Positions 8,764-17,960 of a DNA stretch of 64,000 nucleotides are shown here, in pieces (positions within the stretch are counted from its first letter, which is position 1; each line of letters opens with the position of its first letter). The notes under the pieces are model-generated. The model searched no databases, had not been told where the DNA came from, and saw nothing but the letters and a program-made list of their open reading frames with translations. Both the position numbers and the translations under genes were made by a program. Source of the DNA: Priestia aryabhattai (lineage in GTDB: Bacteria > Bacillota > Bacilli > Bacillales > Bacillaceae_H); the NCBI RefSeq assembly GCF_023715685.1, contig NZ_JAMBOQ010000003.1, positions 930,001 to 994,000 of the forward strand, read 5' to 3'.

Positions 8764-10073
8764 TTAAAATTCTTTATTTATGTTAAGCGTACGCTCTTTT
8801 TTTCCTCCATGTGCCCATATTACAACTGGAATTAAGATTAAAGATAAAATACCTCCACTTAACGATAGAATCGCATAGCTTGAATGAGCTACAACCATTC
8901 CGGATAAAGCCCCACCAGAAGCTCCTGCTAATGCAATCAAAACGTCTATAGTACCTTGAGTCTTAGCACGTGTTGATGGCTCCGTAGCATCGACAATTTG
9001 TGCAGTTCCACTTATTAACCCTAAGTTCCATCCCAATCCAAGTAAAGAAAGAGCAAAGACTAGAAAACTCATTGAACTGCTTGGAGCTATAGCTGCTACC
9101 AGACCTGCTAAAAGTAAAGTGACTCCAGAAGCAATCGTCATAGCAGTTCGGCCAATCTTATCAATTAGAATTCCTATAACTAACGATGGAAGATACATTG
9201 AACCTATGTGAGCTCCAATGATAATTCCTACTTCACGTAAACTGTGACCATGATGTCCCATATGTACAGGTGTTATGGTCATGATAGCAACCATTACGAT
9301 TTGAGTAAGTACCATAACTGTTGCACCAACTGCCACTCTTTTTTGTTAGTTGACTGCTCAGTATTTGTTGAATTTTGTTGAGTGTCACGTTCTTGTTTAT
9401 TTGCTTCTATTGCTCTTGCTATTAGTAATGGATCTGGACGAAGCATAATAAAAAAGACAAGACCAGCTAGTATATATGCAGCTGCTGCTAAAATGAAAGG
9501 TCCTGCAAGTGCCGGAACACCAATTGAAAGCGCAAATTGTCCCATTACATTAACTAAATTTGGGCCTGCAACAGCTCCAAATGTGGTGAAAACCATGGCC
9601 ATACTAACTGCAGTTGCCCGTTGTTTTGCGCTTGCTAAGTCTGTACCTGCGTAACGAGCTTGTAAATTAGTTGCTGTTCCTGCTCCATAAATAAGAAGAG
9701 AAGCAAATAAGAGAAAAATACTATTTATAATGGCTGAAAAGATAACTCCAATTGCTCCCATTCCACCTACTATAAAACCTGTTGCTAGACCAAAGCGACG
9801 TCCATATCGTTGCGAAAGCCTTCCAACTGCTAAAGCAGCCCCCGCTGATCCTAAAGTAAACATAGCAGTTGGTAATCCTGAAACTGCATCTGTACCAAGC
9901 ATTTGTTGAGCAAGGATCGCTCCTACAGTTATTCCTGCAGCAAGACCGGCTCCTCCAAAGATTTGTGAAAGGCCAACGATAAATAATGTACGTTTATATA
10001 GCTTACTCTTCTTTTCTGGGGAGTCTATATAACTTTGAATTAAATCATTTGTATACCTTGTCATGTTAAACAC
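8764..10073 (-). pseudogene. MFS transporter split by a one-base frameshift
   Basis: Two overlapping frames make one 12-helix major facilitator. The 5' part starts at ATG 10073 (MFNMTRYTNDLIQSY) and holds helices 1-6 with the loop GRLSQRYGRRFG. The 3' part resumes at KRVAVGATVMVLTQIV and holds the rest, with GILIDKIGRTAM. The switch is at a run of six T on the plus strand (9339-9344); one more base would restore the frame. The substrate is unknown. Recent decay or a sequencing error are equally possible. Confidence 0.8.
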
Positions 10074-10173
10074 CTACTTACATTTTAGTTGTTAGCGGAC
10101 TGTTCCCAGTTATATACACCTGTGTCTATTCTGTCGAACCCTTGATACAATACCCCTTGATTTTGTAAACAAA

Positions 10174-10677
10174 CCTACGTGGATGGCGGGACAGGCTAAA
10201 GCCGTTGCAATTTATGATCGGCCCTTTTGGAGGGAACTAGGGCTCTCTGGATTCGTATCCAGCTGGGTTGGACCTTTGCAAGAAATTCATGACGCTTCTC
10301 CCGATGTGGGATCTGGTGCATTATTTGGTTTTTTAGGAATACCTGCGAGAATGCGGTAAGAATTGGGCGAGGATAAAATATTAAATTTGGTCATTGATCA
10401 ATTAGTTAGGCTCTTTGGTCCGTCTGCCAAAAATGTAAGTTCAGTACTGTACAAGGATTGGGCCACAGATTCCGAAACGGCTGTTGATGAAGACTTTAAC
10501 CCTCTTAGAGATTTCCCTATATACAGTGAACCTCCAAAAGTAGGGGGATGGGAAAAGAAAATTATTTTTGGTGGTACAGAGACAAATTCACAGTATGGTG
10601 GACATCTTGAAGGTGCACTTCTGTCAGCTGAACAGGCAGTTTCTAAAATTATTAATTTAAAAAACACACTTTCATAA
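10174..10677 (+). pseudogene. flavin monoamine oxidase, C-terminal remnant with internal stop
   Basis: The frame from 10174 encodes the tail of a flavin-containing amine oxidase: PTWMAGQAKAVAIYD, PFWRELGLSGF, and the FAD-binding end IIFGGTETNSQYGGHLEGA. A TAA at 10357-10359 interrupts it (MR-stop-ELGEDK), and the whole N-terminal Rossmann half is missing. Its codon use looks more GC-rich than the surroundings, which hints at a separate origin. Confidence 0.8.
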
Positions 10678-10922
10678 AAGAAGTAATTATTAATGTATTT
10701 TAACAAACAATAGTTTAAATAGTATTTATATTGTATTCACATTTCATCTATATTTACTTAATATAATGGATTTTATCAGTATGAAATAAAAAATAAATCT
10801 TTTAATTTTAATACCAAGTAACCGTTTTCATTTTTTACTATCTTAAAATGATGTGATAGGTTATAATAAATATCTACAAAAATATTAAATGATATGTAAG
10901 TAACAAGCAATTACACCCTTAA

Positions 10923-10984
10923 TATGTACTGAAAAGAAAATCCTACCTTTTGCAAATCAGGTAGGATTTTCTTTTCAGTACATA
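10923..10984. repeat. perfect 26-bp inverted repeat (hairpin)
   Basis: Two perfectly complementary 26-base arms (outer bases TATGTACTGAAAAG / CTTTTCAGTACATA, inner CCTACCT / AGGTAGG) surround a 10-base loop. There is no simple T-run at its end. It lies between the amine-oxidase remnant and the convergent EamA gene, so it may serve as a two-way terminator. Confidence 0.85.
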
Positions 10985-10989
10985 AGTTA

Positions 10990-11112
10990 TCAATAACTTG
11001 AGTAAACTACTCAAGATGGATGAATCATTCCTTAGCTAACTCCTAAAAACAGAAAAACTCCCTTAAAGTATTGGGGGAGTTTTTCTGTTTTTTTCTATGT
11101 ATACTATATACA
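10990..11112 (+). repeat. composite intergenic repeat C
   Basis: CTTGAGTA-AAC-TACTCAAG is a perfect interrupted palindrome. It is followed by a terminator stem (AAACAGAAAAACTCCC / GGGAGTTTTTCTGTTT, about 11043-11092) and TGTATACTATATACA (11098-11112). No recognisable dif-like site follows. Confidence 0.65.
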
Positions 11113-11192
11113 CCTTCAGTCACCCACCATACAAAGGGAAGTGCTTTTATTTCACTATATGTTGGTTCTCATTTCGATATTGGTACCAAAAC

Positions 11193-12038
11193 TTATATCT
11201 TAGTTAACACGACTCCGCATAGAGTAAGAATAATTCCTATTAATTGATATTTCTTAAGCCTTTCTTTAAAAATAATCAAGCTCCCAATTAAAACAACAAT
11301 ACAATTTAAACTAATGATCGGATAAACCACACTGGATGGACCTTCCTTTAAGGCAAATAAATAACAGCTGTAACCAATCGTACTTAATATACCAACTAGT
11401 ACACCTATCTTTATTTCGATTTTATGTGTAGTTAATTTTTTAAGTTCTTTCCGAGCTAACAAGCTTAAATAGACAGCTCCTCCGCCATACATTGAAACTA
11501 GCATTTCACCCATACTAAAGTGTTGATACGTGCTGAATTTCATAATAACCCCCACTGTACCAATAGATAGAAGAGCTAAACAACAGCTTAAAATCCATAA
11601 TTTATACTCTACTTGTGCCGTTTTGTTTGGTTGATACTGAATAATACAAGCTGCCAGTATAATAATGATAATACCAATCCAATTTGTTAAAGGAATGGAT
11701 TGAGGAAATAATAAAGATGTAGCTAGAACAACAATGACTGTATTCATCGCAATAATGGTAGAGGTAATACTGGCAGGTCCTTTCTCAAAGGCTTTCGACA
11801 TTTGGATATTGCCATTGGCATTTAAGATACCGATTAGTGCCCCTGTTAAAATAGTAAAAATGTGAAATTCAAAATTCCCTTTAATAAGAGTAAATAATAA
11901 GAGGATTAAAAAAGAAATCCAATAAAAGAAAAGTTGAATACATACTTTAGATAAATGTTGAAGGGCACCCCATTTAAATAAAGTATTATTTACTCCGAAG
12001 CATACCGCTGTCCCTAAAGCAGATATAAACCATAGCAT
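11193..12038 (-). CDS. EamA/DMT-family transporter
   Basis: 281 residues with ten hydrophobic spans in two five-helix halves, beginning MLWFISALGTAVCFGVNNTLFKWG. Both halves keep the EamA signature (KAFEKGPASITSTIIAMNT and ALKEGPSSVVYPIISLN). This is full length for the family, and the RBS is AAGGAATT. It is an inner-membrane carrier of unknown metabolite or drug. It is the only intact EamA gene in the window. Confidence 0.8.
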   Translation of the reverse strand: MLWFISALGTAVCFGVNNTLFKWGALQHLSKVCIQLFFYWISFLILLLFTLIKGNFEFHIFTILTGALIGILNANGNIQMSKAFEKGPASITSTIIAMNTVIVVLATSLLFPQSIPLTNWIGIIIIILAACIIQYQPNKTAQVEYKLWILSCCLALLSIGTVGVIMKFSTYQHFSMGEMLVSMYGGGAVYLSLLARKELKKLTTHKIEIKIGVLVGILSTIGYSCYLFALKEGPSSVVYPIISLNCIVVLIGSLIIFKERLKKYQLIGIILTLCGVVLTKI

Positions 12039-12134
12039 GTTGTTTAATTCCTTCCTAGTAGTTTTTATACTATTAAATTATACAATTGAAATAATAATTT
12101 TAATATTTCAATTTAATGAAAAAATAATTTCAAA

Positions 12135-12215
12135 TAAACCTTTCGTAAAAGTATAGCTATGAGAAGAGAAAAAGCATAAATTTGTTAGAGATCAACCGGT
12201 TGTGCTTTTTATTTG
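12135..12215 (+). repeat. repeat pair with 7976-8052
   Basis: It carries CGTAAAAGTATA at 12144-12155, then a hairpin (AAAGCATAAA / TTGTGCTTTTT) like the copy near 8 kb. No dif-like site follows this copy. Confidence 0.6.
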
Positions 12216-12393
12216 CACCCTGTTTTTTACTGTTCTTACACTTTTCATAAATAAACTTCCTTCATAGTTAAATGATTTATATCCATTTTCAAAAAAAATT
12301 TTACTAACTAATAAAATGCCATGAATTTCCCTAATCTATTCCCCAGTTTTTTCTCATTAAAATTTAAAGCTGTGTATTAAAACTCAAGTTTAC

Positions 12394-12418
12394 GTTTTAG
12401 AAGATGATGTACGGGAAT
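12394..12418 (+). promoter_or_regulatory. sigma-B-type promoter
   Basis: GTTTTA, 13 bases, then GGGAAT matches the Bacillus general-stress sigma-B consensus (GTTTAA, 12-15 bases, GGGWAW). It lies 41 bases upstream of the CBS-protein ATG. Confidence 0.65.
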
Positions 12419-12459
12419 GAAAGGAAGTAAGACGATTATTAAATAAAGGAGGATTTGCT

Positions 12460-12885
12460 ATGAATATAACAGAAGTGATGACCTCAAATGTTGAGACCTG
12501 TAACCTTAAAAGTTCTTGTGGTGAGGTAGCTACTATGATGAAGAATGTAGATGTAGGAGTTATTCCAATTTGTGAAGATGATAAGCTGATAGGAGTAATA
12601 ACGGATCGTGATTTAGTTGTCAATGGATTAGCTAATAATTTTAATGCGAATACACAAATATCTGAAATGATAACTACTGATGTCATTACCGGTACAAAAC
12701 ACATGTCTGTAGAGCAGGCTACAGACATCATGTCTCAGCATCAAATACGCAGACTTCCTATTGTAGAGGATGGAAAACTGATCGGAATGGTTTCTTTGGG
12801 AGATTTAGCAGTAAGTAATACTTCAAATAAAGAAACAGGGAAAGCTCTTGAGGACATTTCAGTTCCTGCTGGGCCTAATAAATAA
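12460..12885 (+). CDS. tandem-CBS-domain protein (YhcV-like)
   Basis: 141 residues made of two CBS domains: residues 1-60 (MNITEVMTSNVETC ... VGVIPICEDDKLIGVITDRDL) and 70-125 (SEMITTDVITG ... IRRLPIVEDGKLIGMVSLGDL). CBS pairs bind adenine nucleotides and act as energy or redox sensors. It is close in size and layout to B. subtilis YhcV. The RBS is AAGGAGG. The sigma-B-type promoter upstream suggests stress induction. The partner protein is unknown. Confidence 0.8.
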   Translation: MNITEVMTSNVETCNLKSSCGEVATMMKNVDVGVIPICEDDKLIGVITDRDLVVNGLANNFNANTQISEMITTDVITGTKHMSVEQATDIMSQHQIRRLPIVEDGKLIGMVSLGDLAVSNTSNKETGKALEDISVPAGPNK

Positions 12886-13011
12886 AAAAGCAGCAGGTTT
12901 TATTTATAAATAGTTTCTTTTTTAGTTTTAAAAAAGGTATGAGGAAGGAGTGGAGTAACTCCTGTCAAGTAGACAGTAATAAAAAAGCTCTTTTTTTGTA
13001 CTTATTCCTAT

Positions 13012-13055
13012 AAATAAAGGCAAGCCAATTTTTATTGGCTTGCCCTTATTTCATA
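13012..13055 (+). terminator. rho-independent terminator
   Basis: AAGGCAAGCCAAT and ATTGGCTTGCCCTT form a long stem with a T-rich tail downstream of the CBS gene. Confidence 0.75.
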
Positions 13056-13212
13056 AGTTGATATACCTTACTATGACGTGTTTCTTTAACCGCAAATTCT
13101 CTGCTCTTATTAGAGAGGGAAATAGAAATTAGTGCATTTAGCATCACTATCTATAATTAATCCCTAGCAAAATTACTTAATATAAGAAAAAATACGAATA
13201 AAAATGTAAGGC

Positions 13213-13258
13213 TGGAGTTAGTATAGTTTTATAGATACCATGTAATTAAGTTCTTACA
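13213..13258 (+). repeat. 46-bp repeat, copy 1
   Basis: It begins TGGAGTTAGTATAG and ends AATTAAGTTCTTACA. It aligns without gaps to 34259-34304 at roughly 80% identity. The surrounding 13056-13399 stretch holds no gene that I can support. Confidence 0.6.
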
Positions 13259-13399
13259 CTTATTTTTGAGAGGATGTGTCCAAATTATTGATTCGAACCC
13301 ATAATCTCAATATCACTCATATTACTATTCCACCGTTGTTTTTGCTATTCACCATATATTTCAACTTACATATTGTACACATAATAAAAAGCCACCCAC

Positions 13400-13657
13400 T
13401 CAGAGTGACTTAGCATTAGATTTATTCTTTACTTCATCAGGTACATAATCTAAAAGTGTGGATATTATCATATTAAAATGCCATGGAGTAAGATTATTGC
13501 CAGCACTTTCTTTTAACTCAGTTCTTAGCTTTTCACCCCATATAGGATATTTATTGTTGCTTTTTGCTTCCTCTAACATATAATCCACTACATTTAGTAC
13601 CTTATAATATTCATTTTCTTTTGCACTAATATAATAATCCTTTTGTTTATAGTCCAT
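13400..13657 (-). CDS. hypothetical small protein (85 aa)
   Basis: The start at 13657 (MDYKQKDYYISAKENEYY) has AAGGAGATTGGAGAT just upstream and is preferred over an earlier in-frame ATG at 13690. The product is charged and helical with a PWHFNMIISTLLDYVPDEV segment near its end. No family is recognised. It lies downstream of another small unknown gene on the same strand, so the two may be co-transcribed. Confidence 0.6.
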   Translation of the reverse strand: MDYKQKDYYISAKENEYYKVLNVVDYMLEEAKSNNKYPIWGEKLRTELKESAGNNLTPWHFNMIISTLLDYVPDEVKNKSNAKSL

Positions 13658-13718
13658 ATCTCCAATCTCCTTTTGGTTATTTATGAACAATAAGTTTTTT
13701 TATAAGATAGCATCAAAT

Positions 13719-14006
13719 TTAGACTATATCTCTTATTTCCTTATAACATCTACATTGATTTAAATAGTTTATAATATCTTGGTTATTTACTTCTTTGATA
13801 TTATCCCCAAAAAGTTCAATGGCACTTTCTAAACGTTCCCTTTTATTATCAATTGTTAGTACATATCGAAGTGCATCAACTACTGGTGCATTATGATATG
13901 TACGACGAGCGAAATATTCTTCTATTGCCTTATTTAAGTATTCTGATTCAGCCTTTCTAAATTTAGGTTCTGACCCTTGAAGGTTCTTTACCTTCATCTC
14001 TATCAT
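13719..14006 (-). CDS. hypothetical small protein (95 aa)
   Basis: It starts MIEMKVKNLQGSEPKF with GAGGATGAGGG upstream. The product is mixed charge with predicted helices (EYLNKAIEEYFARR, RERLESAIELFGDNI) and ends NYLNQCRCYKEIRDIV. The function is unknown. It is followed 60 bases later by another small gene on the same strand. Confidence 0.6.
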   Translation of the reverse strand: MIEMKVKNLQGSEPKFRKAESEYLNKAIEEYFARRTYHNAPVVDALRYVLTIDNKRERLESAIELFGDNIKEVNNQDIINYLNQCRCYKEIRDIV

Positions 14007-14104
14007 AAATCCCTCATCCTCTCAGATTTAATTTACTATTTTATTCCCCTCCTAGAAGTAAAATAAAACTTAGTTTGTATACAAATTAATATATTTTCTC
14101 AAAA

Positions 14105-14214
14105 CAAAAAACACCCGTGGAGACAGGTGTTTTTTGTAAACTTAACATGTTAAAGGAGAAACGATTCGTCAGCAAAGGGAGCAAGCTGATTAGGTACAGT
14201 ATGTGCTCATTTTT
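14105..14214 (-). repeat. 100-bp structured repeat, copy 1
   Basis: A terminator-like stem (AAAAAACACC / GGTGTTTTTT) leads into a block containing AAAGGAGAAAC, then TCAGC-AAAGGGAGCAA-GCTGA, then TACAGTATGTG. The same order occurs at 14642-14751. The strand is uncertain; the two copies bracket the 86-residue gene between them. Confidence 0.5.
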
Positions 14215-14264
14215 CGTAGTTATACGTATTCCATGTAATTCAACAGGCATCTATTATCAAAGTA

Positions 14265-14525
14265 CTATTTAGTTAATTGATTATACACTTCTTCTAGTTC
14301 TGAAAAAGAGATATCTTTAGATGCATAACCTACAGCAGCATCCACAATTCCATCAAAACCTTCAGGTGAGATACTTTCTGCTTTGAGGTATCGCTCATAC
14401 TGCTCTAGTTCCTCTTGCTGGTTTTCTAAATCCTTCTCTTTCCCTTCGTAATCAGGAGCTTTCATTGTTTCAATATTTTTCTTAACAACATCAACATACC
14501 GTCTCAATTCTTCCACACTTATCAT
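14265..14525 (-). CDS. hypothetical coiled-coil protein (86 aa)
   Basis: An acidic, helical protein (VDVVKKNIETMKAPDYEGKE, LENQQEELEQYERYL) with no membrane span. AAGGGAAGGAGA lies so close to ATG 14525 that the in-frame GTG three codons later may be the true start. It sits alone between the two copies of the structured repeat. The family is unknown. Confidence 0.6.
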   Translation of the reverse strand: MISVEELRRYVDVVKKNIETMKAPDYEGKEKDLENQQEELEQYERYLKAESISPEGFDGIVDAAVGYASKDISFSELEEVYNQLTK

Positions 14526-14641
14526 TCTCCTTCCCTTTTTGAAGTAACACCTAGGGCAAAAATATGAAACATCGGGGAAGGTAAAGTGGCACTTTCCCTT
14601 TATAAATATTGTGTAAACCCTCCAAAATTATACATTTAAAA

Positions 14642-14751
14642 ATAAAAAACACCCATAGAGGGTGCTTTTAGAAAACCTTCTTCATTGAAAGGAGAGACCA
14701 TTCACCTGCAAAGGGAACGGCGGATTGCTTATAGTATATGTTATTTTCTTA
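14642..14751 (-). repeat. 100-bp structured repeat, copy 2
   Basis: The stem AAAAAACACCC / GGGTGCTTTT is followed by AAAGGAGAGAC, CCTGC-AAAGGGAACG-GCGG and TATAGTATATG. Relative to copy 1 the inner stem changes on both sides (TCAGC/GCTGA to CCTGC/GCGG) and stays largely paired. Confidence 0.5.
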
Positions 14752-14829
14752 AATTTACGCATAAAATAGAAGAGGAGCACATTACTGAAAAAGGTATTGT
14801 TTCCACAACGTAAATCCTGAGGGAATTTG

Positions 14830-14977
14830 CTATACTTTACATTTCTCAGTTTTCATGATAAACCTTGCTAGTTCAATATCAATAAAGGTCTGATGTAGAG
14901 CTGGTATGTTCCATAATTGCTGATTGTAATCTGGTATATATACACTTCCATCATAACTTTCTTGTATTAAATTTTTT
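14830..14977 (-). pseudogene. C-terminal fragment of an unknown protein
   Basis: The minus strand reads NLIQESYDGSVYIPDYNQQ, then LWNIPALHQTFIDIELARF, and ends at a TAG at 14830. It looks like real coding sequence but has no start or RBS. The parent family was not identified. Confidence 0.35.
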
Positions 14978-15026
14978 TATTTAATTGCAATCGATTACTT
15001 CTAGAGAATAACCAGGGCAGGATTAG

Positions 15027-15851
15027 CTATTGGTTCGTTTTTATAACATTAAATATTAAGCAATGATAAGTTACTTTTACTCCATTCTCATCAGAATAAT
15101 TATTTTCATATAAATTGATTAATTCACGAAAAAAAGAAGGGCGTTGACAGTAGCTTTCCTCATTACTGTTACTTGCTCCAATTCTTTTAATTGATGTAAA
15201 AAATGCCTGAACCGTCCGAAAGTATTGAACCTCTAGTTGCTCTATTTTTGATAGTTTAAACGGATGCTCTCTCGATGGAACTAATACTTGTTCACAAATT
15301 TGAGACAACTCTTCAAGAGAAAAAAACGATTGTCCGGGTGAACTGTTACTGGAAAGACCAAGCTTTTGTTTCGCATGACTATAGCATGTATGAAGCTCTT
15401 GAAATGTAAGATTTCCAAAGGTTGAAAATAGCAGGTTGCCTTTAGGCTTAAGTTGTTTATACAATTTTTTTATTGTCGTATGAAGACTATTAAACCACTG
15501 AAATGTTGCATTAGAAATAATAAGGTCATAATGTCTTTCTATACTTATTTCCTCGATATCTCCGCATATAAAAGAAACTCGATCTTCCATTACTTTTTTC
15601 TTTGCTAACTCAATCATTCCTGATGACAAATCAACTGCTGTAATGATAGCCTTAGGAAATTTTTTGCATAATAATTGTGTTAAATAACCCGTACCGCAGC
15701 CAATTTCAAGAATAGTTATTTCTTGGTCGAAGAAATTGGTGGAAAGTTGATCTATTAATTGGTTTGCCATACTTTTTTGTACATCCGCATAAGCATCATA
15801 AGTTTTAGCATGATTATTGAACCTTTTTTTTAAGAGTTGCTTATTAATCAT
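15027..15851 (-). CDS. bioC: malonyl-ACP O-methyltransferase BioC
   Basis: 274 residues, class I SAM-dependent methyltransferase: motif I ILEIGCGTGYLT near residue 50, ITAVDLSSGMI, and post-motif SNATFQWFNSL typical of BioC. It methylates malonyl-ACP so that the fatty-acid enzymes can build the pimeloyl chain of biotin. The ATG overlaps the stop of bioH by 8 bases, so the two are translationally coupled. It is the last gene of the bioF-bioH-bioC operon. Confidence 0.85.
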   Translation of the reverse strand: MINKQLLKKRFNNHAKTYDAYADVQKSMANQLIDQLSTNFFDQEITILEIGCGTGYLTQLLCKKFPKAIITAVDLSSGMIELAKKKVMEDRVSFICGDIEEISIERHYDLIISNATFQWFNSLHTTIKKLYKQLKPKGNLLFSTFGNLTFQELHTCYSHAKQKLGLSSNSSPGQSFFSLEELSQICEQVLVPSREHPFKLSKIEQLEVQYFRTVQAFFTSIKRIGASNSNEESYCQRPSFFRELINLYENNYSDENGVKVTYHCLIFNVIKTNQ

Positions 15852-16590
15852 AAATGAGCTCCTTTTCGAGAAATTTCTCTATAAGTTGCGTACATTGCTG
15901 GGGCTTCGTAAAAAAAGGAATATGGCCAGCTTTTTCTAGGATACGCAGCTGCGCTTTTCCCCCAATCCTTTCAGCTATGAAAGAAGAAGACTCAGGTAAA
16001 CATATTTGATCATCTCTTCCATGTATTAACAAACAAGGAGTTTGAATTTGATTGAGGTGCATTCTAACATCTTTTTGGAGTAAATAATCCAGCCCTTTAA
16101 GGAGGGAGTACGTACTGTCTCCTTGATAATCACGCTGAGCAACTTCAATAAATTGGTGATGAAACTCTTCTTCTTTTTCAGATTTAGTGAACATAGCGTT
16201 ATAAAATGCAGTAAGTGTTTTTTCCTTATTGCGTTGTAGTTGTTTTTTCATACGTTCAACGATACGTTGCTCCCATCCAAATATATTATGCACGTCGTTT
16301 GTAAAGCGACTAGTTCCACCAATTAATATGAGTCCGTCTACCTTTTTAGGGTACAAACTTGCAAGTTCAAGCGTTATAAGGGAACCTAATGACCAACCAA
16401 TTAAATAAACAGTACCTTGGGTAGAAGTAAGCATTTGGATTGCTCGTTCCTTAAAGTCACTTAGTTTTTTTACACCTCTCCAGTCTATACACAAAACGTT
16501 ACATATAGTAGACAATGATTTTATTATTGGGTGAAACGCTGCTTTTTCCATTCCCCATCCGGGAAATATTATAATGGTGGACTGTTTCAT
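15844..16590 (-). CDS. bioH: pimeloyl-ACP methyl ester esterase BioH-like
   Basis: 248 residues from the ATG that overlaps the bioF stop (ATGA), which fixes the start better than an upstream in-frame ATG. It is an alpha/beta hydrolase: nucleophile elbow GWSLGS, acid region HGRDDQICLPE, histidine AGHIPFF, and the N-terminal IIIFPGWGMEK oxyanion region. In this operon it should cut the methyl ester from pimeloyl-ACP methyl ester, closing the BioC-BioH route. Confidence 0.85.
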   Translation of the reverse strand: MKQSTIIIFPGWGMEKAAFHPIIKSLSTICNVLCIDWRGVKKLSDFKERAIQMLTSTQGTVYLIGWSLGSLITLELASLYPKKVDGLILIGGTSRFTNDVHNIFGWEQRIVERMKKQLQRNKEKTLTAFYNAMFTKSEKEEEFHHQFIEVAQRDYQGDSTYSLLKGLDYLLQKDVRMHLNQIQTPCLLIHGRDDQICLPESSSFIAERIGGKAQLRILEKAGHIPFFTKPQQCTQLIEKFLEKELIYD

Positions 16591-17765
16591 TGAATCACAC
16601 TCATTTCTTTTCCAATTAGAGAAACTTTCTTTATGGCCCAATCTAAATCTTCTCGAGTATGGTCTGCAGTTACAGTAAAACGAATTCTTGCTTTGTTTTC
16701 AGGAACAGTAGGGGGCCTAACTGCAATAGCAGCAATTCCTTCTTTCTGTAAACGCTCTGCAAACTGAATTGTTCTTTTGTTTTCTCCCGTCACAATGGGG
16801 ATGATTTGAGATTGACTTTTGCATGTGTCAAATCCTTCGTATGTAAGTGCCTTCCTAAAAAATAGTGCATTTTGTTGAAGAAGTAAGCGGCGCTCTGTAT
16901 CTTGTTGCACCTTTTCAATCGCAGCCTTTATTGCACCAAGAATAGCAGGGGGAAGTGCAGTTGAATAAATGAGCCCCCGCATTCTATTTTTCAAATAATC
17001 TATCAGCCACTGTTTTCCAATAACATAAGCTCCAAATGAGCCTAGCGCTTTACTAAACGTTCCCATTTGAATATCAATTTTATCTTGCAGGTCAAGAAAA
17101 TGCGCGTATCCTTCACCATTTTTTCCGTATACACCACTTGCATGAGCTTCATCAACCATTAATAGTGCGTTATATTGCTCTTTTAATTTAACAAGCTCCT
17201 CGAGTTTAGCGAAATCGCCATCCATGCTGAAAATAGTATCCGTTACAATTAATTTCCGTGATTCAAATGGCACTTTTTTTAATAAATTTTCTAGGTGATT
17301 CACATCGTTATGGCGATAGCGTTGCAGTTTTGCACGACTTAGTAGGGCTCCATCAATGATACTTGCATGATTTAACTTATCGCTGAAGATGAAGCCATTA
17401 CGAGGAACCAAGGCAGAGATGATTCCTAGGTTTGCATTATACCCACTATTGATAATAAGTCCTGCTTCAGCTTTCTTCCAATTGACAAGTGCTCTTTCTG
17501 CTTTCTCATAAAGTGAGTGATTTCCTACTATTAAGCGTGAAGCTGTTGCTCCTACTCCGTACGTCATCACAGCATCACACATTGTTTTCTTCAGCCCTTT
17601 ATCTCCTGCGTAGCCTAAATAGTTATTAGAGGCAAGGTTTAACATCTTATGTCCATTGACTGTAAGCCATGGCTGTTCAGCAAATTCTGTAGTAACAAGG
17701 TGCCGTTTTTGAAAAATTTCATCTAAATAGGCAAGTTCTCCCTTAATGTCTTCTTCCCAATACAA
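16587..17765 (-). CDS. bioF: 8-amino-7-oxononanoate synthase BioF
   Basis: A PLP enzyme that joins pimeloyl-ACP or -CoA with alanine. The family signatures are NNYLGYAGDKGLK, the lysine region GTFSKALGSFGAY, and VDEAHASGVYGKNG. I choose TTG 17765 because GGTGGTGAAAG lies 8 bases upstream; an in-frame TTG at 17789 is the alternative. This is the first gene of the operon, and a BirA operator lies 27 bases upstream, so biotin should repress it. No bioA, bioD or bioB is present here. Confidence 0.9.
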   Translation of the reverse strand: MYWEEDIKGELAYLDEIFQKRHLVTTEFAEQPWLTVNGHKMLNLASNNYLGYAGDKGLKKTMCDAVMTYGVGATASRLIVGNHSLYEKAERALVNWKKAEAGLIINSGYNANLGIISALVPRNGFIFSDKLNHASIIDGALLSRAKLQRYRHNDVNHLENLLKKVPFESRKLIVTDTIFSMDGDFAKLEELVKLKEQYNALLMVDEAHASGVYGKNGEGYAHFLDLQDKIDIQMGTFSKALGSFGAYVIGKQWLIDYLKNRMRGLIYSTALPPAILGAIKAAIEKVQQDTERRLLLQQNALFFRKALTYEGFDTCKSQSQIIPIVTGENKRTIQFAERLQKEGIAAIAVRPPTVPENKARIRFTVTADHTREDLDWAIKKVSLIGKEMSVIQ

Positions 17766-17792
17766 TACACTTTCACCACCGAAAAACAATAT

Positions 17793-17823
17793 TTGTTAAC
17801 TTTAATAATTATTTAGTTAACAA
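17793..17823 (-). promoter_or_regulatory. BirA (biotin) operator
   Basis: TTGTTAAC, 15 bases, GTTAACAA is an exact interrupted palindrome of the form known for Bacillus BirA sites. It lies directly upstream of bioF. Confidence 0.85.
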
Positions 17824-17865
17824 ATATATATAATCACGCCTTTAGAATGCTGTCAAGATAAAATA

Positions 17866-17944
17866 ATTAAAGAAGAGATACTACACCATGTTAGAAAATG
17901 GCGAAATCACGCCAGAAGAAGCCATTAAGCTCTTAAAAGAGTAA
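17866..17944 (+). pseudogene. SHOCT-like C-terminal fragment with one extra base
   Basis: It reads KEEIL then, after one extra base near 17887, HMLENGEITPEEAIKLLKE and stop. This is the small helix-turn-helix motif found at the ends of many Bacillus envelope-stress proteins. Only the fragment remains. Confidence 0.4.
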
Positions 17945-17960
17945 TAGGGAGGAAGCTATC

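Noticed and set aside
13285..13310. GGTTCGAATC-like T-loop on the minus strand
   Set aside because: The flanking bases do not form a T-stem or an acceptor stem, and no cloverleaf can be drawn, so it is not a tRNA.
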